A stretch of 64,000 bases of DNA from Tritrichomonas musculus (lineage: Eukaryota; Parabasalia; Tritrichomonadida; Tritrichomonadidae), in NCBI GenBank assembly GCA_039105265.1, contig JAPFFF010000015.1:682001-746000 (forward strand). The letters are read 5' to 3'. Below the pieces are notes generated by a model. The model saw nothing but the letters and a program-made list of their open reading frames with translations, was not told the DNA's origin and ran no database searches. Both the position numbers and the translations under genes were made by a program. Numbering within the stretch: the stretch's first letter is position 1; the number at the start of each line of letters is the position of its first letter. Of the stretch, positions 1 through 10,800 are shown in pieces.

Positions 1-918
1 TAATTATTTGAATTTTTAAATTTCAAAAAAAAACTTAGTTTTAATAAAAATTATAAATATAGCGATTTAAATAGAAATAAACATAATATATATTTATTAT
101 AATATTATAAACATAAATTTAATAGTAAATAATATTTTAAAATATTTTAAAAAAAATCATATACTAATAAATTTTCAAAATCATTTTAATCGCATAATTG
201 ATTATTTCTAACTTTTTCAAAACGAATTTTTATAGAATGTTTCAATTGTTATATTCAAAATTTTCGGTATAGGAAAAATCATTTATTTATTTTTATATTT
301 TGTCTTTGATTATAATCAACAAGATATAACTTTAAACAAAATTAAATTAAACAATTAATTTAAAATTAAAATAGATATTTTTATTCTTAATAAATGAAAT
401 TTTCTTATATAAATTGAATGATCTTTTCAAATTCTTTTAATTTTGAGAAAATTATTTCAAATATTTTTGAAAGATTTTTTCTATACTATTTGAATAGTTT
501 ACAAAAAAAATATCAAAATTTAAATTATTCATAAAAACTTTATCTTTAATATTTATGAACTATAATTAATATATTATTTTATTATTATATGTAATCTATC
601 CAATGGTGCAAAAGTTATAAAAATTCATTGGTGGCCCACCTATATAAATACACATTTCACAAAATCACATCTTTTGGATGATTTTCAATTTTGAAAATTT
701 CATTTTCCAATTTTCATTAACTTGATAAATAATAAGAAGTACGATAAAAACTTAATAAGTTATCGAATTTTTATATTTGAGAATAACTTATTCACAACTT
801 AATGTAATTGAAAATAAGATTGATACCTTCTCTTTCAATTTGATTGTTCATTAATCGAAGGAAAAATGCTTTGCGTTAAAGAACATATTGAAAAAACAAA
901 ATATTTATTAAACAATAA
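1..918. other. AT-rich intergenic stretch
   Basis: No credible gene is visible on either strand. The stretch is very AT-rich with short homopolymer runs. A somewhat less AT-rich patch near 600-670 contains TATATAAATA, and two arms of AATAAGTTAT/ATAACTTATT near 753-792 could form a small hairpin. Neither is enough to call a promoter or an RNA gene. Short open frames here are chance ones. Confidence 0.6.
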
Positions 919-1653
919 TTAATTTTTAAAAGCCAATGGCTGAGCAAAACAAGTAAATGGGCTTTCATGATTACTAATAACTTCAATTTTATAATATTTG
1001 CCGTAAGGATGACTTGGAAAAGTAAATTCTTGATAACCTTTAGTACTTTTGGACAAATTATATGTTGCGACTTTAGTCCATTTGTAGTTCTTATTAAACC
1101 AGCTATTTTTGGAAATTGGAGTTTGTACAAATAAATCAAACTGCTGAATTGAACAGTTAAAATTATTAATATTATTGAAAGCAATTTTTGTTAAATTAGT
1201 TTCCCCACTGAACAAAGAATTTTTATTATTTAATTTGAATATCAACTTCCCTTTCTGTCCATCAATTTTCCAAGCTTTTTGAAAATCGTATTTAAGCGAA
1301 TAAGGATATTTTGTAAACGGTTGTATTAATCTCTTTATAATTTTAACGCATGCTTTATTGCCATTTTCATCTATTTTGCTTACTAATGTAGATGGGACAT
1401 ATATTGATTGAAAATCAGCCGGTTCATCATCTTTAGTTATAAAACTAGCATTTGATAGATTACTCATTGAAATTGAAAATTTTTCGACTTTATTTGTAAG
1501 ATTGGCGATATCATTAGAAATTTCATTTGTTAAATTGTTTTGTGGATGATACCAACGATATTCGATTCTATTAATGTATTGACAAAAATAATCATCAATT
1601 CCACATTCTTTTTCAGATATAATAAAGGAAATAAATGTAAAAAATATAAGCAT
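919..1653 (-). CDS. Secreted or ER-lumenal protein with SUN-like C-terminal domain
   Basis: A 244-residue protein starting with ATG and a short hydrophobic signal sequence (MLIFFTFISFIIS), followed by a Cys-containing region. Residues ~100-244 read like a SUN/galactose-binding-like beta domain: an FDLFVQTP strand resembles the DFSVYG strand of SUN domains, and the C-terminus YKIEVISNHESPFTCF mirrors the usual LRILSNWG-PEYTC ending. SUN-domain proteins sit in the nuclear envelope or ER, or (short secreted forms) in ER folding complexes. There is no second membrane span, so this would be a lumenal or secreted form. It is divergent from the USP gene at 2122. The domain call rests on pattern memory only; another beta-sandwich is possible. 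Confidence 0.5.
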   Translation of the reverse strand: MLIFFTFISFIISEKECGIDDYFCQYINRIEYRWYHPQNNLTNEISNDIANLTNKVEKFSISMSNLSNASFITKDDEPADFQSIYVPSTLVSKIDENGNKACVKIIKRLIQPFTKYPYSLKYDFQKAWKIDGQKGKLIFKLNNKNSLFSGETNLTKIAFNNINNFNCSIQQFDLFVQTPISKNSWFNKNYKWTKVATYNLSKSTKGYQEFTFPSHPYGKYYKIEVISNHESPFTCFAQPLAFKN

Positions 1654-2121
1654 GAATGATTAAAAAGTGTCTTCGGCCGTTTATTATTATATCTTTGTTG
1701 TGATTACTCATAAAACTTGAATTTTAGTATCATGCTATATAACAAAAAACGGTTGTTTGTTATTTCCGACGTATCAATGTAAATTATGTGATATGTGACT
1801 TGCATAAATTTAATGAGATATAAAATTAATCTTTATACTTTAAATGGAAATCCAAATAATTTTCGTACGTTTTGCAAGATTTTTTTGAGCTATTAATGAT
1901 TTCCTGCTTACTATAAATTTTAAAATAATCTGTTAAATGGCTAAATAAAATGCATGCATTGCTTAACGATTTTATCGATATATACGAAATTAAAAGGAAA
2001 TAATATTAAAATTTTGATAACATGGCAACTCTGCCTAAATTGCATCATGGAAAATTTTATATTGCATGAATGTTTATAAAAAAAGTTGATTTTATAATTG
2101 GTCAGTGAAAATTTTATTAAA
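1654..2121. promoter_or_regulatory. Divergent intergenic region between SUN-like gene and USP5
   Basis: About 470 bases separate two divergently transcribed genes and must hold both promoters. The sequence just before each ATG is AT-rich with a TCA-containing initiator-like spot: TCATTC directly before the minus-strand ATG, and TCAGTGAAAA about 20 bases before the ATG at 2122. Trichomonad core promoters use an initiator around TCA close to the start codon, so these are plausible but unproven initiators. Nothing else stands out. Confidence 0.35.
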
Positions 2122-4185
2122 ATGGAAGTAGGTATTTTGACCCCTGATACACGTATCGAAAATGAAGAATGCGTTTACTGCTTTAACGATTTTGATGATC
2201 CTGAAGGCGTAAATATTTGCCTTAAATGCTTTACATGCTGCTGCACAGAACACGCAAAGCAACATTATAAAGAGCGTGAACACAACCTTTTCTTATCACG
2301 TCGACGCATAACAACTAAATCCGAAGCTGACCCTAATAAATTAGCAATTGGAGTTGAAGGCGGATTTGATGATGTCAAGCACACTTTCGAATTTGAACTC
2401 CGAATGTTTGACGAAAACGGCTTTCAAGTACTGCCAGAAGAAATAGTGGATACTGAAGAAGCACAAACAGTCATTGATAAAATTAAAAAAGCACCATCTG
2501 CATCATGCGCCGATATGGTTAAATCATGGGAACTTAAAATAGTTGAATGCGAACATGTGAAAAATTTACAACAACCAAGTGAGAAAATTCCTCCAAGACC
2601 TTGCAAATGCTCTGATTGTGACCTTGATAAAAATCTTTGGCTTTGTCTAACATGCGGGCACATTGGCTGTGGAAGAAAGAATTTTGATGGATCAGGTGGC
2701 AATAACCATGCTGTTGATCACTGGGAGCAAACTCATCATCCAGTCGTTGTCAAGTTAGGAACCATTTCACCTGATGGAAGAGCTGATCTTTATTGCTATC
2801 AATGCGATGAAACCGTCACAGACTCAAAAATTCATGATCATCTTGCCAAATTCTCAATTGATGTTGCAAAATCTGTAAAAACAGAATCAACAACAACAGA
2901 ATTAAATGTACAAATTAACAAGAACTGGGATTTCGATACAGTAACAGCTGATGGAAAAGAATATGAAACAATGACTGGTCCATTTTCAGTTGGCCTAAAG
3001 AATCTTGGAAATACATGCTATATGAACTCAATCTTACAAACTCTCGCAAATATTCAACCATTTGTTGAAGATTTTCTTACAAAAGAATCAGCTACAGCTC
3101 GTTGGAACGAACCAAAAAGACAATTCAACCGTCTTTTTACCGCAATGAAGCAAGGTGATCGACAAAAAGTCTCACCAAGAATTCTTCGTGAAGTTGTATG
3201 CCGCGATAATCCTCAATTCATGAGTGGTCAACAACAAGATGCATGCGAATTCTTCTTATACTTATCAGAATATATTCGTGTTCACAATCCAGGAACAAGC
3301 TTAAACCTTTCAACATTTGATTCCATACAATTCAACAAATGCGCAAATTGCGATGCTCCACCCAGCGCCATCCAAATGAAAGATCAAAATATTCTGTTAC
3401 TTGTTCCACCTCGTCAAGACCCAGATTCACCAGAAGTCACAATTCCAATTAAAGATTTACTTGCCCAAAGCTTAGTTCATCAAAATCCTGACATCAAATG
3501 CGACAAATGCAAAGGGGCAGGCGCAGTTGCAAAAACATACTTAAAGAACTTCCCAGATTACCTCTTTGTTTCAGTTATGCTTGATACAATAACAAATTCA
3601 GGAATGGTTAAGAAAATGAATATAAATGTTGAATTTGATCCAGAAAACTTTGACATAAGCGATTACAAAGTGAAGCCCGAAGATGAAGCAGCAGCAACTG
3701 GACCAACTGTTGATGAAAACAAAGTTGCTGAATTACTTAATTTTGGATTTTCTAGAGCACAAGCTGTTCGTGCACTTGAAAACGTTAATTCTGTTGAAGA
3801 AGCTGTTGATTGGATCGTTGAACATCCAATGGAACAATCACCAAATGTTGCTACTGTCATGGAGATGGGATTCTCAGAAAATGAAGCACGTGAAGCACTT
3901 GAAGAATGCCAAGGAAATGTAGCTTTGGCAATTGAATGGTTATTTGGCCCAAGAATAAAGAAGAATACTGGATCTGGTGCAAAGAAGACAGATGGAAACG
4001 GCGTTTATGAATTGATTGCTTTCGTTCAACATAAAGGACCTTCTGCATTATGTGGCCACTACGTCGCAAATGTAAAGAGAAATGGTAAATGGATTTTATA
4101 TAATGATGAAAAAGTTGCAATTTACCCAGACGATGTCAAACCTCAATTTGGAAAAGGATATCTTTATCTCTTCAAGAGAAAGTAA
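2122..4185 (+). CDS. USP5: Ubiquitin carboxyl-terminal hydrolase 5/13 (isopeptidase T)
   Basis: A 687-residue cysteine protease that disassembles free polyubiquitin chains in cytosol and nucleus. Order of domains: an N-terminal Cys-rich variant zinc finger (~10-60), the ZnF-UBP finger that binds the free ubiquitin tail (~155-255, with CKCSDC, CLTCGHIGCG, and a His-rich end), the USP Cys box NLGNTCYMNS with nucleophile Cys299, two UBA domains inserted in the catalytic domain (~528-568 and ~577-615, MEMGF-type loops), and the His box CGHYVAN with His646. This order is diagnostic for USP5/13. It is shorter than the ~835-858 residue human enzyme. The open frame extends eight codons further upstream only by a TTG; the first ATG is at 2122, preceded by ATTTTATTAAA. 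Confidence 0.95.
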   Translation: MEVGILTPDTRIENEECVYCFNDFDDPEGVNICLKCFTCCCTEHAKQHYKEREHNLFLSRRRITTKSEADPNKLAIGVEGGFDDVKHTFEFELRMFDENGFQVLPEEIVDTEEAQTVIDKIKKAPSASCADMVKSWELKIVECEHVKNLQQPSEKIPPRPCKCSDCDLDKNLWLCLTCGHIGCGRKNFDGSGGNNHAVDHWEQTHHPVVVKLGTISPDGRADLYCYQCDETVTDSKIHDHLAKFSIDVAKSVKTESTTTELNVQINKNWDFDTVTADGKEYETMTGPFSVGLKNLGNTCYMNSILQTLANIQPFVEDFLTKESATARWNEPKRQFNRLFTAMKQGDRQKVSPRILREVVCRDNPQFMSGQQQDACEFFLYLSEYIRVHNPGTSLNLSTFDSIQFNKCANCDAPPSAIQMKDQNILLLVPPRQDPDSPEVTIPIKDLLAQSLVHQNPDIKCDKCKGAGAVAKTYLKNFPDYLFVSVMLDTITNSGMVKKMNINVEFDPENFDISDYKVKPEDEAAATGPTVDENKVAELLNFGFSRAQAVRALENVNSVEEAVDWIVEHPMEQSPNVATVMEMGFSENEAREALEECQGNVALAIEWLFGPRIKKNTGSGAKKTDGNGVYELIAFVQHKGPSALCGHYVANVKRNGKWILYNDEKVAIYPDDVKPQFGKGYLYLFKRK

Positions 4186-4412
4186 GAATAAATTTTATCT
4201 TATTTAATTTTCTATCTTTATTTTTTATATACATAGTTATGCTTTGCCTATAATGCTATCCCTTTTTAGGAAGCCGGAATCTTTGTATGTAATCGTAATT
4301 AGCTCAAAAAAGATAAAATGCACTCTTTGGAATTGGGAATTTTTCATTTTAAAAGAAATTTTTTTGTGAATAATTTTTGAAAATTTTAAACAGACATTTG
4401 TTTTTTATTAAA

Positions 4413-6032
4413 ATGACTCTAAAAAAAGATAAAGATGCAATTAAAGAAGAAGTCCTTGAAAATATGAGAAATAATGGAACAATGAATGCATTACAATCCC
4501 TATATATATCAAAAATAGCTGCTATTATCAAAGATAGTGATACATTAAATTCTCTCAAACCGTATAAAACTTTTCGAACAGATAAAGCTTATATAATTGC
4601 TTCTCAAATTGTTATTCAATATTTACAAAAAAAGTCATTAGATAACTCATTACAAACAATCTCTGACGAATCAGAAGATGCTATTAATTTTTCAAATTCT
4701 AATTTAGTTGCTGATACTCTTAATATTCATTCAGATGGTATTTGGCTTACTGATTTATTAAATGATTGGAATTCATCGAAAATGAATTACTTATCTAATA
4801 ACAAATCTTTATTTTTCAAGAGGCTACAAGAAAGGCTTGATGATGTTCTTCCAGAAAATGAGAAATATGAGCGAAAGAATGAAGACCAAATACCAGAAGA
4901 TAATTTATTGCCAAATAAAACAGACTTTTTAGCACAATCAGCAAAAACAAATGCAGCTAAAAAAACCACAGAAAAACAAGAAGAATTTTCGAAATCAGCT
5001 AAGCCAGCATTAGGCCAACCTCCAAATAATGACAAAGAACCATCAAAATCAGAAAAATCACAAGAATCAGATAATGTTTTCTCAAATTCAGATGATATCG
5101 CTGATATTCCAGTTATTAATTCCGATAGTGGCGATAATAAAAACAATTCTAGCAAGGAAGCTGATGTAAGTATAAATAATGACAATATTAGCTCTCAAGA
5201 TGATAAGGATATTGATATTGACATTGATAACGAATCTGCTTCAGAGGGAATTTCAAAATCCAATCCCACAAATGATACCACCAATAATGCTGATAAAAAT
5301 AAAGAAAGTGCTCCCGTTGAAACTGTTGGCATATCAGATGGAAATTCTGATTTAACAATTGATGTAGATTCAAATTTATCGTCTGATTCTTTTGTATCTT
5401 CGACAAAACAAAGTACTGTTTCCAAACCATCAGGACAATCACCAAAACCCCAAAGTTCTTTTGCTTCTCCTTCTATTTCAAGTACGCCAAACAAGAATAT
5501 TCCTTCACCAAACAAAGAAAGCATTCCAAAACCAGTTACTCCAGCAACAATCGAAGATGAAGTAGATGATTTTGATGAAGATTTTGACTCATTCGTAGTT
5601 GACCAATCGTCTCAAAAGAAAACACCACAAAAACAAGAATCAAAAGCCGAATCACCTCAAAAGCAAACTACTCAACCTACTGTTGAGGCCAATAATGGCG
5701 ATTTTGAAGATGATGATTGGGATGATGCTGATATTGATCTATCAAACTCACAAACCGATTTATCTCCAAAACAGCAAAAACAAGAAATTAAAGCCAGTTC
5801 GCCTCCAAAACCGAATAAACCTCAAAGTATCAAAGATGATAGTGGAGAATTTGATGACATTGATGATATTCCTGATGTAATGGATGTAGATCAGCCAACT
5901 ACTCAGCCTGATTTAACATCATCACAAAATAAGCAGTCACCTCAAAAACAAGCAAGTGCCACCAATTCTACTGTTGAAGATGTTGACTTTGATAGTTTTT
6001 CAGATACAGAACTAGATCTCGGAGATGACTAA
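4413..6032 (+). CDS. FOP/CEP43-like LisH protein with acidic low-complexity tail
   Basis: A 539-residue protein. Residues ~6-85 match the N-terminal dimerisation region of the FOP/CEP43 (FGFR1OP)/FOR20 family: a LisH-type helix pair around LENMRNNGTMNAL, then a helix ending VIQYLQ, as in LVAEFLQ of FOP. FOP-family proteins act at centrosomes, basal bodies and ciliary anchoring, which suits a flagellate. The rest is Ser/Asn/Asp/Gln/Pro-rich and disordered, with acidic modules (DDFDEDFDSF, DFEDDDWDD, EFDDIDDIPD, VDFDSFSD) separated by Gln/Lys/Pro-rich linkers. The frame opens 36 bases earlier only with TTG; the ATG at 4413 follows the same TTATTAAA leader as the USP gene. Confidence 0.7.
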   Translation: MTLKKDKDAIKEEVLENMRNNGTMNALQSLYISKIAAIIKDSDTLNSLKPYKTFRTDKAYIIASQIVIQYLQKKSLDNSLQTISDESEDAINFSNSNLVADTLNIHSDGIWLTDLLNDWNSSKMNYLSNNKSLFFKRLQERLDDVLPENEKYERKNEDQIPEDNLLPNKTDFLAQSAKTNAAKKTTEKQEEFSKSAKPALGQPPNNDKEPSKSEKSQESDNVFSNSDDIADIPVINSDSGDNKNNSSKEADVSINNDNISSQDDKDIDIDIDNESASEGISKSNPTNDTTNNADKNKESAPVETVGISDGNSDLTIDVDSNLSSDSFVSSTKQSTVSKPSGQSPKPQSSFASPSISSTPNKNIPSPNKESIPKPVTPATIEDEVDDFDEDFDSFVVDQSSQKKTPQKQESKAESPQKQTTQPTVEANNGDFEDDDWDDADIDLSNSQTDLSPKQQKQEIKASSPPKPNKPQSIKDDSGEFDDIDDIPDVMDVDQPTTQPDLTSSQNKQSPQKQASATNSTVEDVDFDSFSDTELDLGDD

Positions 6033-6256
6033 TTCATTTTTGTTTTCATAAAAATGTTTGAATTCTTTTTTTTTTTTTTTCCCTTTTTATTTGCTTTTTG
6101 CATGGTACTACATGAATAAATTGTTTTTGTTTGATGATCTTCATTAAATTCAAGCCTAACCTAATGATATTGATAAATCAAAATTGTTTTGATTTCGATA
6201 CAAAAAGATCAATAAATTCACCATTTTATTTTCGATTCTAATTCTTAGTAAGATCA

Positions 6257-7654
6257 ATGAATTCGATTCATCGGCATCATAAAATACGAAAAAAACCATT
6301 AAATATTATTTTAAATATATTGATTTTAATAGCTTCAGTATACAATGTTGTGATATTGGTTTCCAATATACTAAATCCAATTCAATTAAATTTAAATTCG
6401 ATTACTGATTTCGATCCATTTTCTGGATCAACGCCTCCAAATGTTTATTTATATCAAGGCAGTTTAGAAAATTATACAAATAAACAATTGAAAGATGATA
6501 TTGATTTTTTAAACCTACCGAAATGGTCAAGAAGCTACGTTTCGTGCAAAAGTCGTAAAAGTGAAATTACATGCTCACAAATTAATCATGCAGCAAAATT
6601 ATTCCGAAATTGGGTAAAAACAGTTGAGTCGATTAAGAGCCAATCGTTAGATAAATGCAAGTATATATTAGCGCGTCATTACTTTGATGGGCTTGGAAAT
6701 AGAATTTCAATTGATATATATCTATTTCTTCTTGCAGTTATGTCAAATAGATGCATGGCAATAGAAGGGAGATTTCCACAAAATGGGCGTGATTCTCAAG
6801 GTGGTGGTAATGCTTTTAATTATCAATCATCTGTTATGTATAAAAATGAAACAATAGCATCGATATTACAGGAACCAAAAGTTAATCCTCCAATATTCCT
6901 TCAAGTGTTTGATGCTTGGTGGGATAGCACATATAAGCAATATTTTGATAGACCTAATTACATGGATCTCGATCGTTTAATTTACTCAACGATGATATAT
7001 ACTCATAATGAACTTTATGAATTTTGCAAAACTCATTTCGGCATCCATGCAGTATATTTTCTATCAAATTTTCTTGTTCGAATCCCTGAAAAAAACATGG
7101 AAGTTGTCAATTCCATTTTTAAAAAAATACCTAAAAACATGTATATATTCGGAGTTCATTTAAGATTCCATCGTGCTGGTGAATATTTTGCTTATTCAGT
7201 TGAACAGGTAATGAATACAGTCACGCCATTTCTACAATTAGTTGAAAAGAAGAGGCCCACAATTTTTGCCCTCGCATCAGATTCAGAACAATTAGTGAGT
7301 AATTTTCGCTCTATTTTTGAAAACAATACGATAACAACAGATTCAATTAAAAGATCAGATTATGATCATGTTACTGCTTTAACAGATATTGCTTTTATAA
7401 TGATGTCCAATCAATGCCTATTGACTTATCGTTCGACTTTTTCATTCACTATTGCTTCAAGAATGGGAAAACGTGCTTACTTCTATGAAAAAGAATCACC
7501 AGGCGTTTTTCAAGCTGGAAATTCTCAGGCAACTGCAGTTTCAATGATTTATCATCAATGGGACTTCAATGATTGGCAAACAAGTCGAAGATTCAGATTG
7601 AAACCACAGCATGAAGAAGCTATTCGCTATTTTTTCAGATATTTAGCCTTTTAA
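6257..7654 (+). CDS. Type II membrane fucosyltransferase-like glycosyltransferase
   Basis: A 465-residue protein with a basic N-terminus, one membrane span (~17-40) and a lumenal catalytic domain, the usual layout of Golgi glycosyltransferases. Features fit the GDP-fucose GT-B group (GT37/GT23/GT11-like): DGLGNRI near the start of the domain, the GVHLR loop (~300), a SDSEQLVSNF segment like the sugar-nucleotide region, and a final block with DIAFIMMSNQCLLTYRSTFS where these enzymes have a D-x-x-x-L...S-x-FS pattern. The donor and acceptor cannot be read from sequence. It lies 225 bases after the FOP-like gene on the same strand and is convergent with the large gene that follows. Confidence 0.65.
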   Translation: MNSIHRHHKIRKKPLNIILNILILIASVYNVVILVSNILNPIQLNLNSITDFDPFSGSTPPNVYLYQGSLENYTNKQLKDDIDFLNLPKWSRSYVSCKSRKSEITCSQINHAAKLFRNWVKTVESIKSQSLDKCKYILARHYFDGLGNRISIDIYLFLLAVMSNRCMAIEGRFPQNGRDSQGGGNAFNYQSSVMYKNETIASILQEPKVNPPIFLQVFDAWWDSTYKQYFDRPNYMDLDRLIYSTMIYTHNELYEFCKTHFGIHAVYFLSNFLVRIPEKNMEVVNSIFKKIPKNMYIFGVHLRFHRAGEYFAYSVEQVMNTVTPFLQLVEKKRPTIFALASDSEQLVSNFRSIFENNTITTDSIKRSDYDHVTALTDIAFIMMSNQCLLTYRSTFSFTIASRMGKRAYFYEKESPGVFQAGNSQATAVSMIYHQWDFNDWQTSRRFRLKPQHEEAIRYFFRYLAF

Positions 7655-7872
7655 AAATGTTTATATTAAAAAATATTAGATTTTTCAACTTTTATTCATA
7701 CAAACAATCATTTTTTTAGACAAATCATGACAATGACATGAATATTATTCAAATAGCCAAATATTGAATTACACAAAAGTACTTATAAAAAAATAAAAAT
7801 AAAATAAAATTAAATAGTAATAAAATAAAAACATTTATTAACTCTATATAATAATAATAAAACATATTTGAA

Positions 7873-10800
7873 TTATGCATAATTTTCAATCAATGCAATA
7901 TCAAGAATTTCCTGGAAAGGCCTTCTATCTATAAGTCCTTGAAGAGCCATTACGTGCATATCATCATGAATAACCTTAATTGCATTAGTAAGTTCCAAAT
8001 CTATACATTTTGCATCTTTCCCATCTTTATCATTAATGATTTTTTTGACTTCTTTTGCAACAATTACAAAAATAGGGAAGAATCTCATCGAGTTTGTCAT
8101 AAACTTGTGAAGAAGTAATTTGATTGCAAGTTCAAATGATAAATCACTTGATACAACATTCAACCATTCGTTATAAACATCTCTTATCTTATAATTATCG
8201 AAATTTCTCAATGTTTGAACATATTTCATTACATGGTTCATCAGCTCAATTTCACGCTTAGATTTATCTTCAATAGCTTTAACACGAAAATGCAGAGATC
8301 TGATATAATATATCAACTTTTGAGCATTTATTGGAGGAATTTGCTGACTTTTAGAAGATTTAATTGAAATCAAATTGTCTGATAGAGAAATAAAATCAGA
8401 AAGAAGTTGTTTACCTGATTTTAATGTTAAATTTTCGCTTGAATTCAAAATATTTTTGTTACTTTTCTCATTATTTAAAATGATATTAAAATCATCATTA
8501 TTAAGAATAGAATAATTTTTCATATTAGTTCTACAACAATTAATCGACGGCCCAATTAAATTAAGGAATTCATCATTTTCATTAATAAGTGGAATTATAT
8601 TATTCAAAGAAAAAATCTGAACTGCTGACACCTTTTTCTCATCATCACTATTTGTATCAGTTGACATGTGAAGTGAAAAAATATTTAATAAAAACTGCTT
8701 GAAAAAGAAGATGATTGGATAGTTATTCTGGTAATCTTGAATCTTATTAAAAATGGGTGAAATGAACTGCTCAATAATTTCACCTATTTGGCGAATATTT
8801 GGAAGTGAATGAATCTGTCTCAAAATTCTCAATCCCGATAGAAAAAGTGACGGAATATCACTTTCAATCAAATTTTTAATGACATCATTCAAATTTCCAA
8901 AAACGAATAAATTTGAATTGGAGCTGTCAATTTGTGTCTGAATTTCATTATTTGAATTTTCAATGAAAATCATTGTTGATAACAAATATGAAGTATCAAC
9001 TGAATTCAGATGACAAAGGCCAAACAGAGATCTCATTATTTGATTCTGTTCGTAGCTAAATTTGACCTTCCTTGACAAGAGGAAAAGTGAATAACAAATC
9101 TCTTTGAGATGTGGCTGGACTTCTTCATCGGATTCAGATTTGAATGATTTAATAAAATTGAAATAAAATTCAACGAAATCATTCGGAATTGAATTCCCAT
9201 TTTTATCCTTAATTAGTGCACAAAAAAGAAGCAAAACAACGTGAAAATTATTATTTTTATAATTTTCAATCAATAAAGTGAATAATTTGAATAGGCTCTC
9301 AGAATTTTGAATGAATTTTCGGTTATAATACAAATTTTTCAATTGATTTTTTGACAAATGAAAAATTGAATAGTTATTGTCTTCACTTTCCTTTTTCTCA
9401 TCAAGAATTGTCTTGATTTGATTATTGATTTCATATGGACTCTCTTTTATTTTAATTCGCCTTTTCCTATAGAATTTAATGACCATTTGTTGGACGTTTT
9501 CCGGGATTTTGTGATTCTTCTTTAGCTCATCGATATCGATGATTTCATTCCGAATCACAGACAGACGTAAAACATACTTAATCTTGTCAACTTGATAAGT
9601 ATCAACATAATAAAGAAACATATTGTTGACATCGTCAAGAACTCTTGTTTTAAGCTTCATGCTTGAAATAAAGGCTCTTGGCTCAATTTTCTGTTGTTCT
9701 TCTTTACTAATGACTGAAATATGATCTTGGAAGATGATCTTTTCCCAGCCTTCAAGATGACTCAAAGCAAATTCAATTATATCATTTCTTTCTTTCAAAT
9801 ATTTCTTGTCATTTTTCAATTTGAGTTGTTCTTGTTTTTCTTGATTGTTTTCAGCTGCCATACTTTCAATCTCCTTCTCCAGAACGTGAATTGGGCCGCT
9901 TTCTTTATCAATGATATCTCTAACGATCTTCAACTTTTCTTCATCTGTCTTCATTGAAAACTCGGTCTTACAAAAAGTGGACGTGAATGTACTCAATTCT
10001 TTTGAATACTTGGCTGAAAAAGTGTGATTCTGAAGACATTGAAGAACAACATCCGAAACAATCCTTTTGTCCATGTCAAGCAACGAAACAATGATCATGG
10101 CTTCATATTTGCGGTCAAAAGTGTCAAGAAAAGTGATGAAGTTATAGAAATTGGTCGCAGATAGAAGATTTGAATTGGTCAAATAATATTTGGCAAAAAT
10201 TACAAAAAAGTCATTCTTAGGCATCATCTTACAAAAAGTGGAAATGGCATTCACATCAGTAACAATCGTCAACTTTTTGTATAGTTTATTTAGAAGCATC
10301 TTTTCATCATATTTGCTAAGCTTCATCGTGGCTTCATTCGGAAAATAATCAAAGAATTGCTCAATCATGAAAATAACCAATCTTTTCTCTTTCTGCTGTC
10401 TCATGTAGAACGAAAACGCATTGTATATCAAAGGGAAATTTTCTATAAAATTGAATGGATGTTTGCTCGTAATGTCAATCAACTTTTTGTTGAGATAATT
10501 GTCAACTTTTTCACCATAAAAGGCAAATTCAGCTGAAATGGTGTTAGTGAAGTCTTTCCCTTTTAAATATAAAATGGCATAAATCAAAATTGTATGTGAA
10601 ATATCAACAAGACGCTTCATTGGACTTTTGAAGATGAATTGCATAAAGTTCAAAACTTCAGATAACGTGTAAAGATCAGTCAAATAGTCATTTTCAACAC
10701 ATAAAAGAATTGAATAAATCCATTTCAAATGCTTTCTGTTTTGATTTGCAAATATCGGATTCCTTATTAATTTTGAAAGTGCACGAAGATGCTTTTGAAT

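Noticed and set aside
876-1184. 102-codon minus-strand frame overlapping the SUN-like gene
   Set aside because: It is an out-of-frame shadow of the larger gene with low-complexity Leu/Ile/Lys composition.
2098-2121. TTG-initiated N-terminal extension of the USP gene
   Set aside because: The first ATG at 2122 has a typical leader and gives the expected zinc-finger start. The same reasoning was used for the TTG extensions at 4377, 13,621, 53,316 and 60,741.
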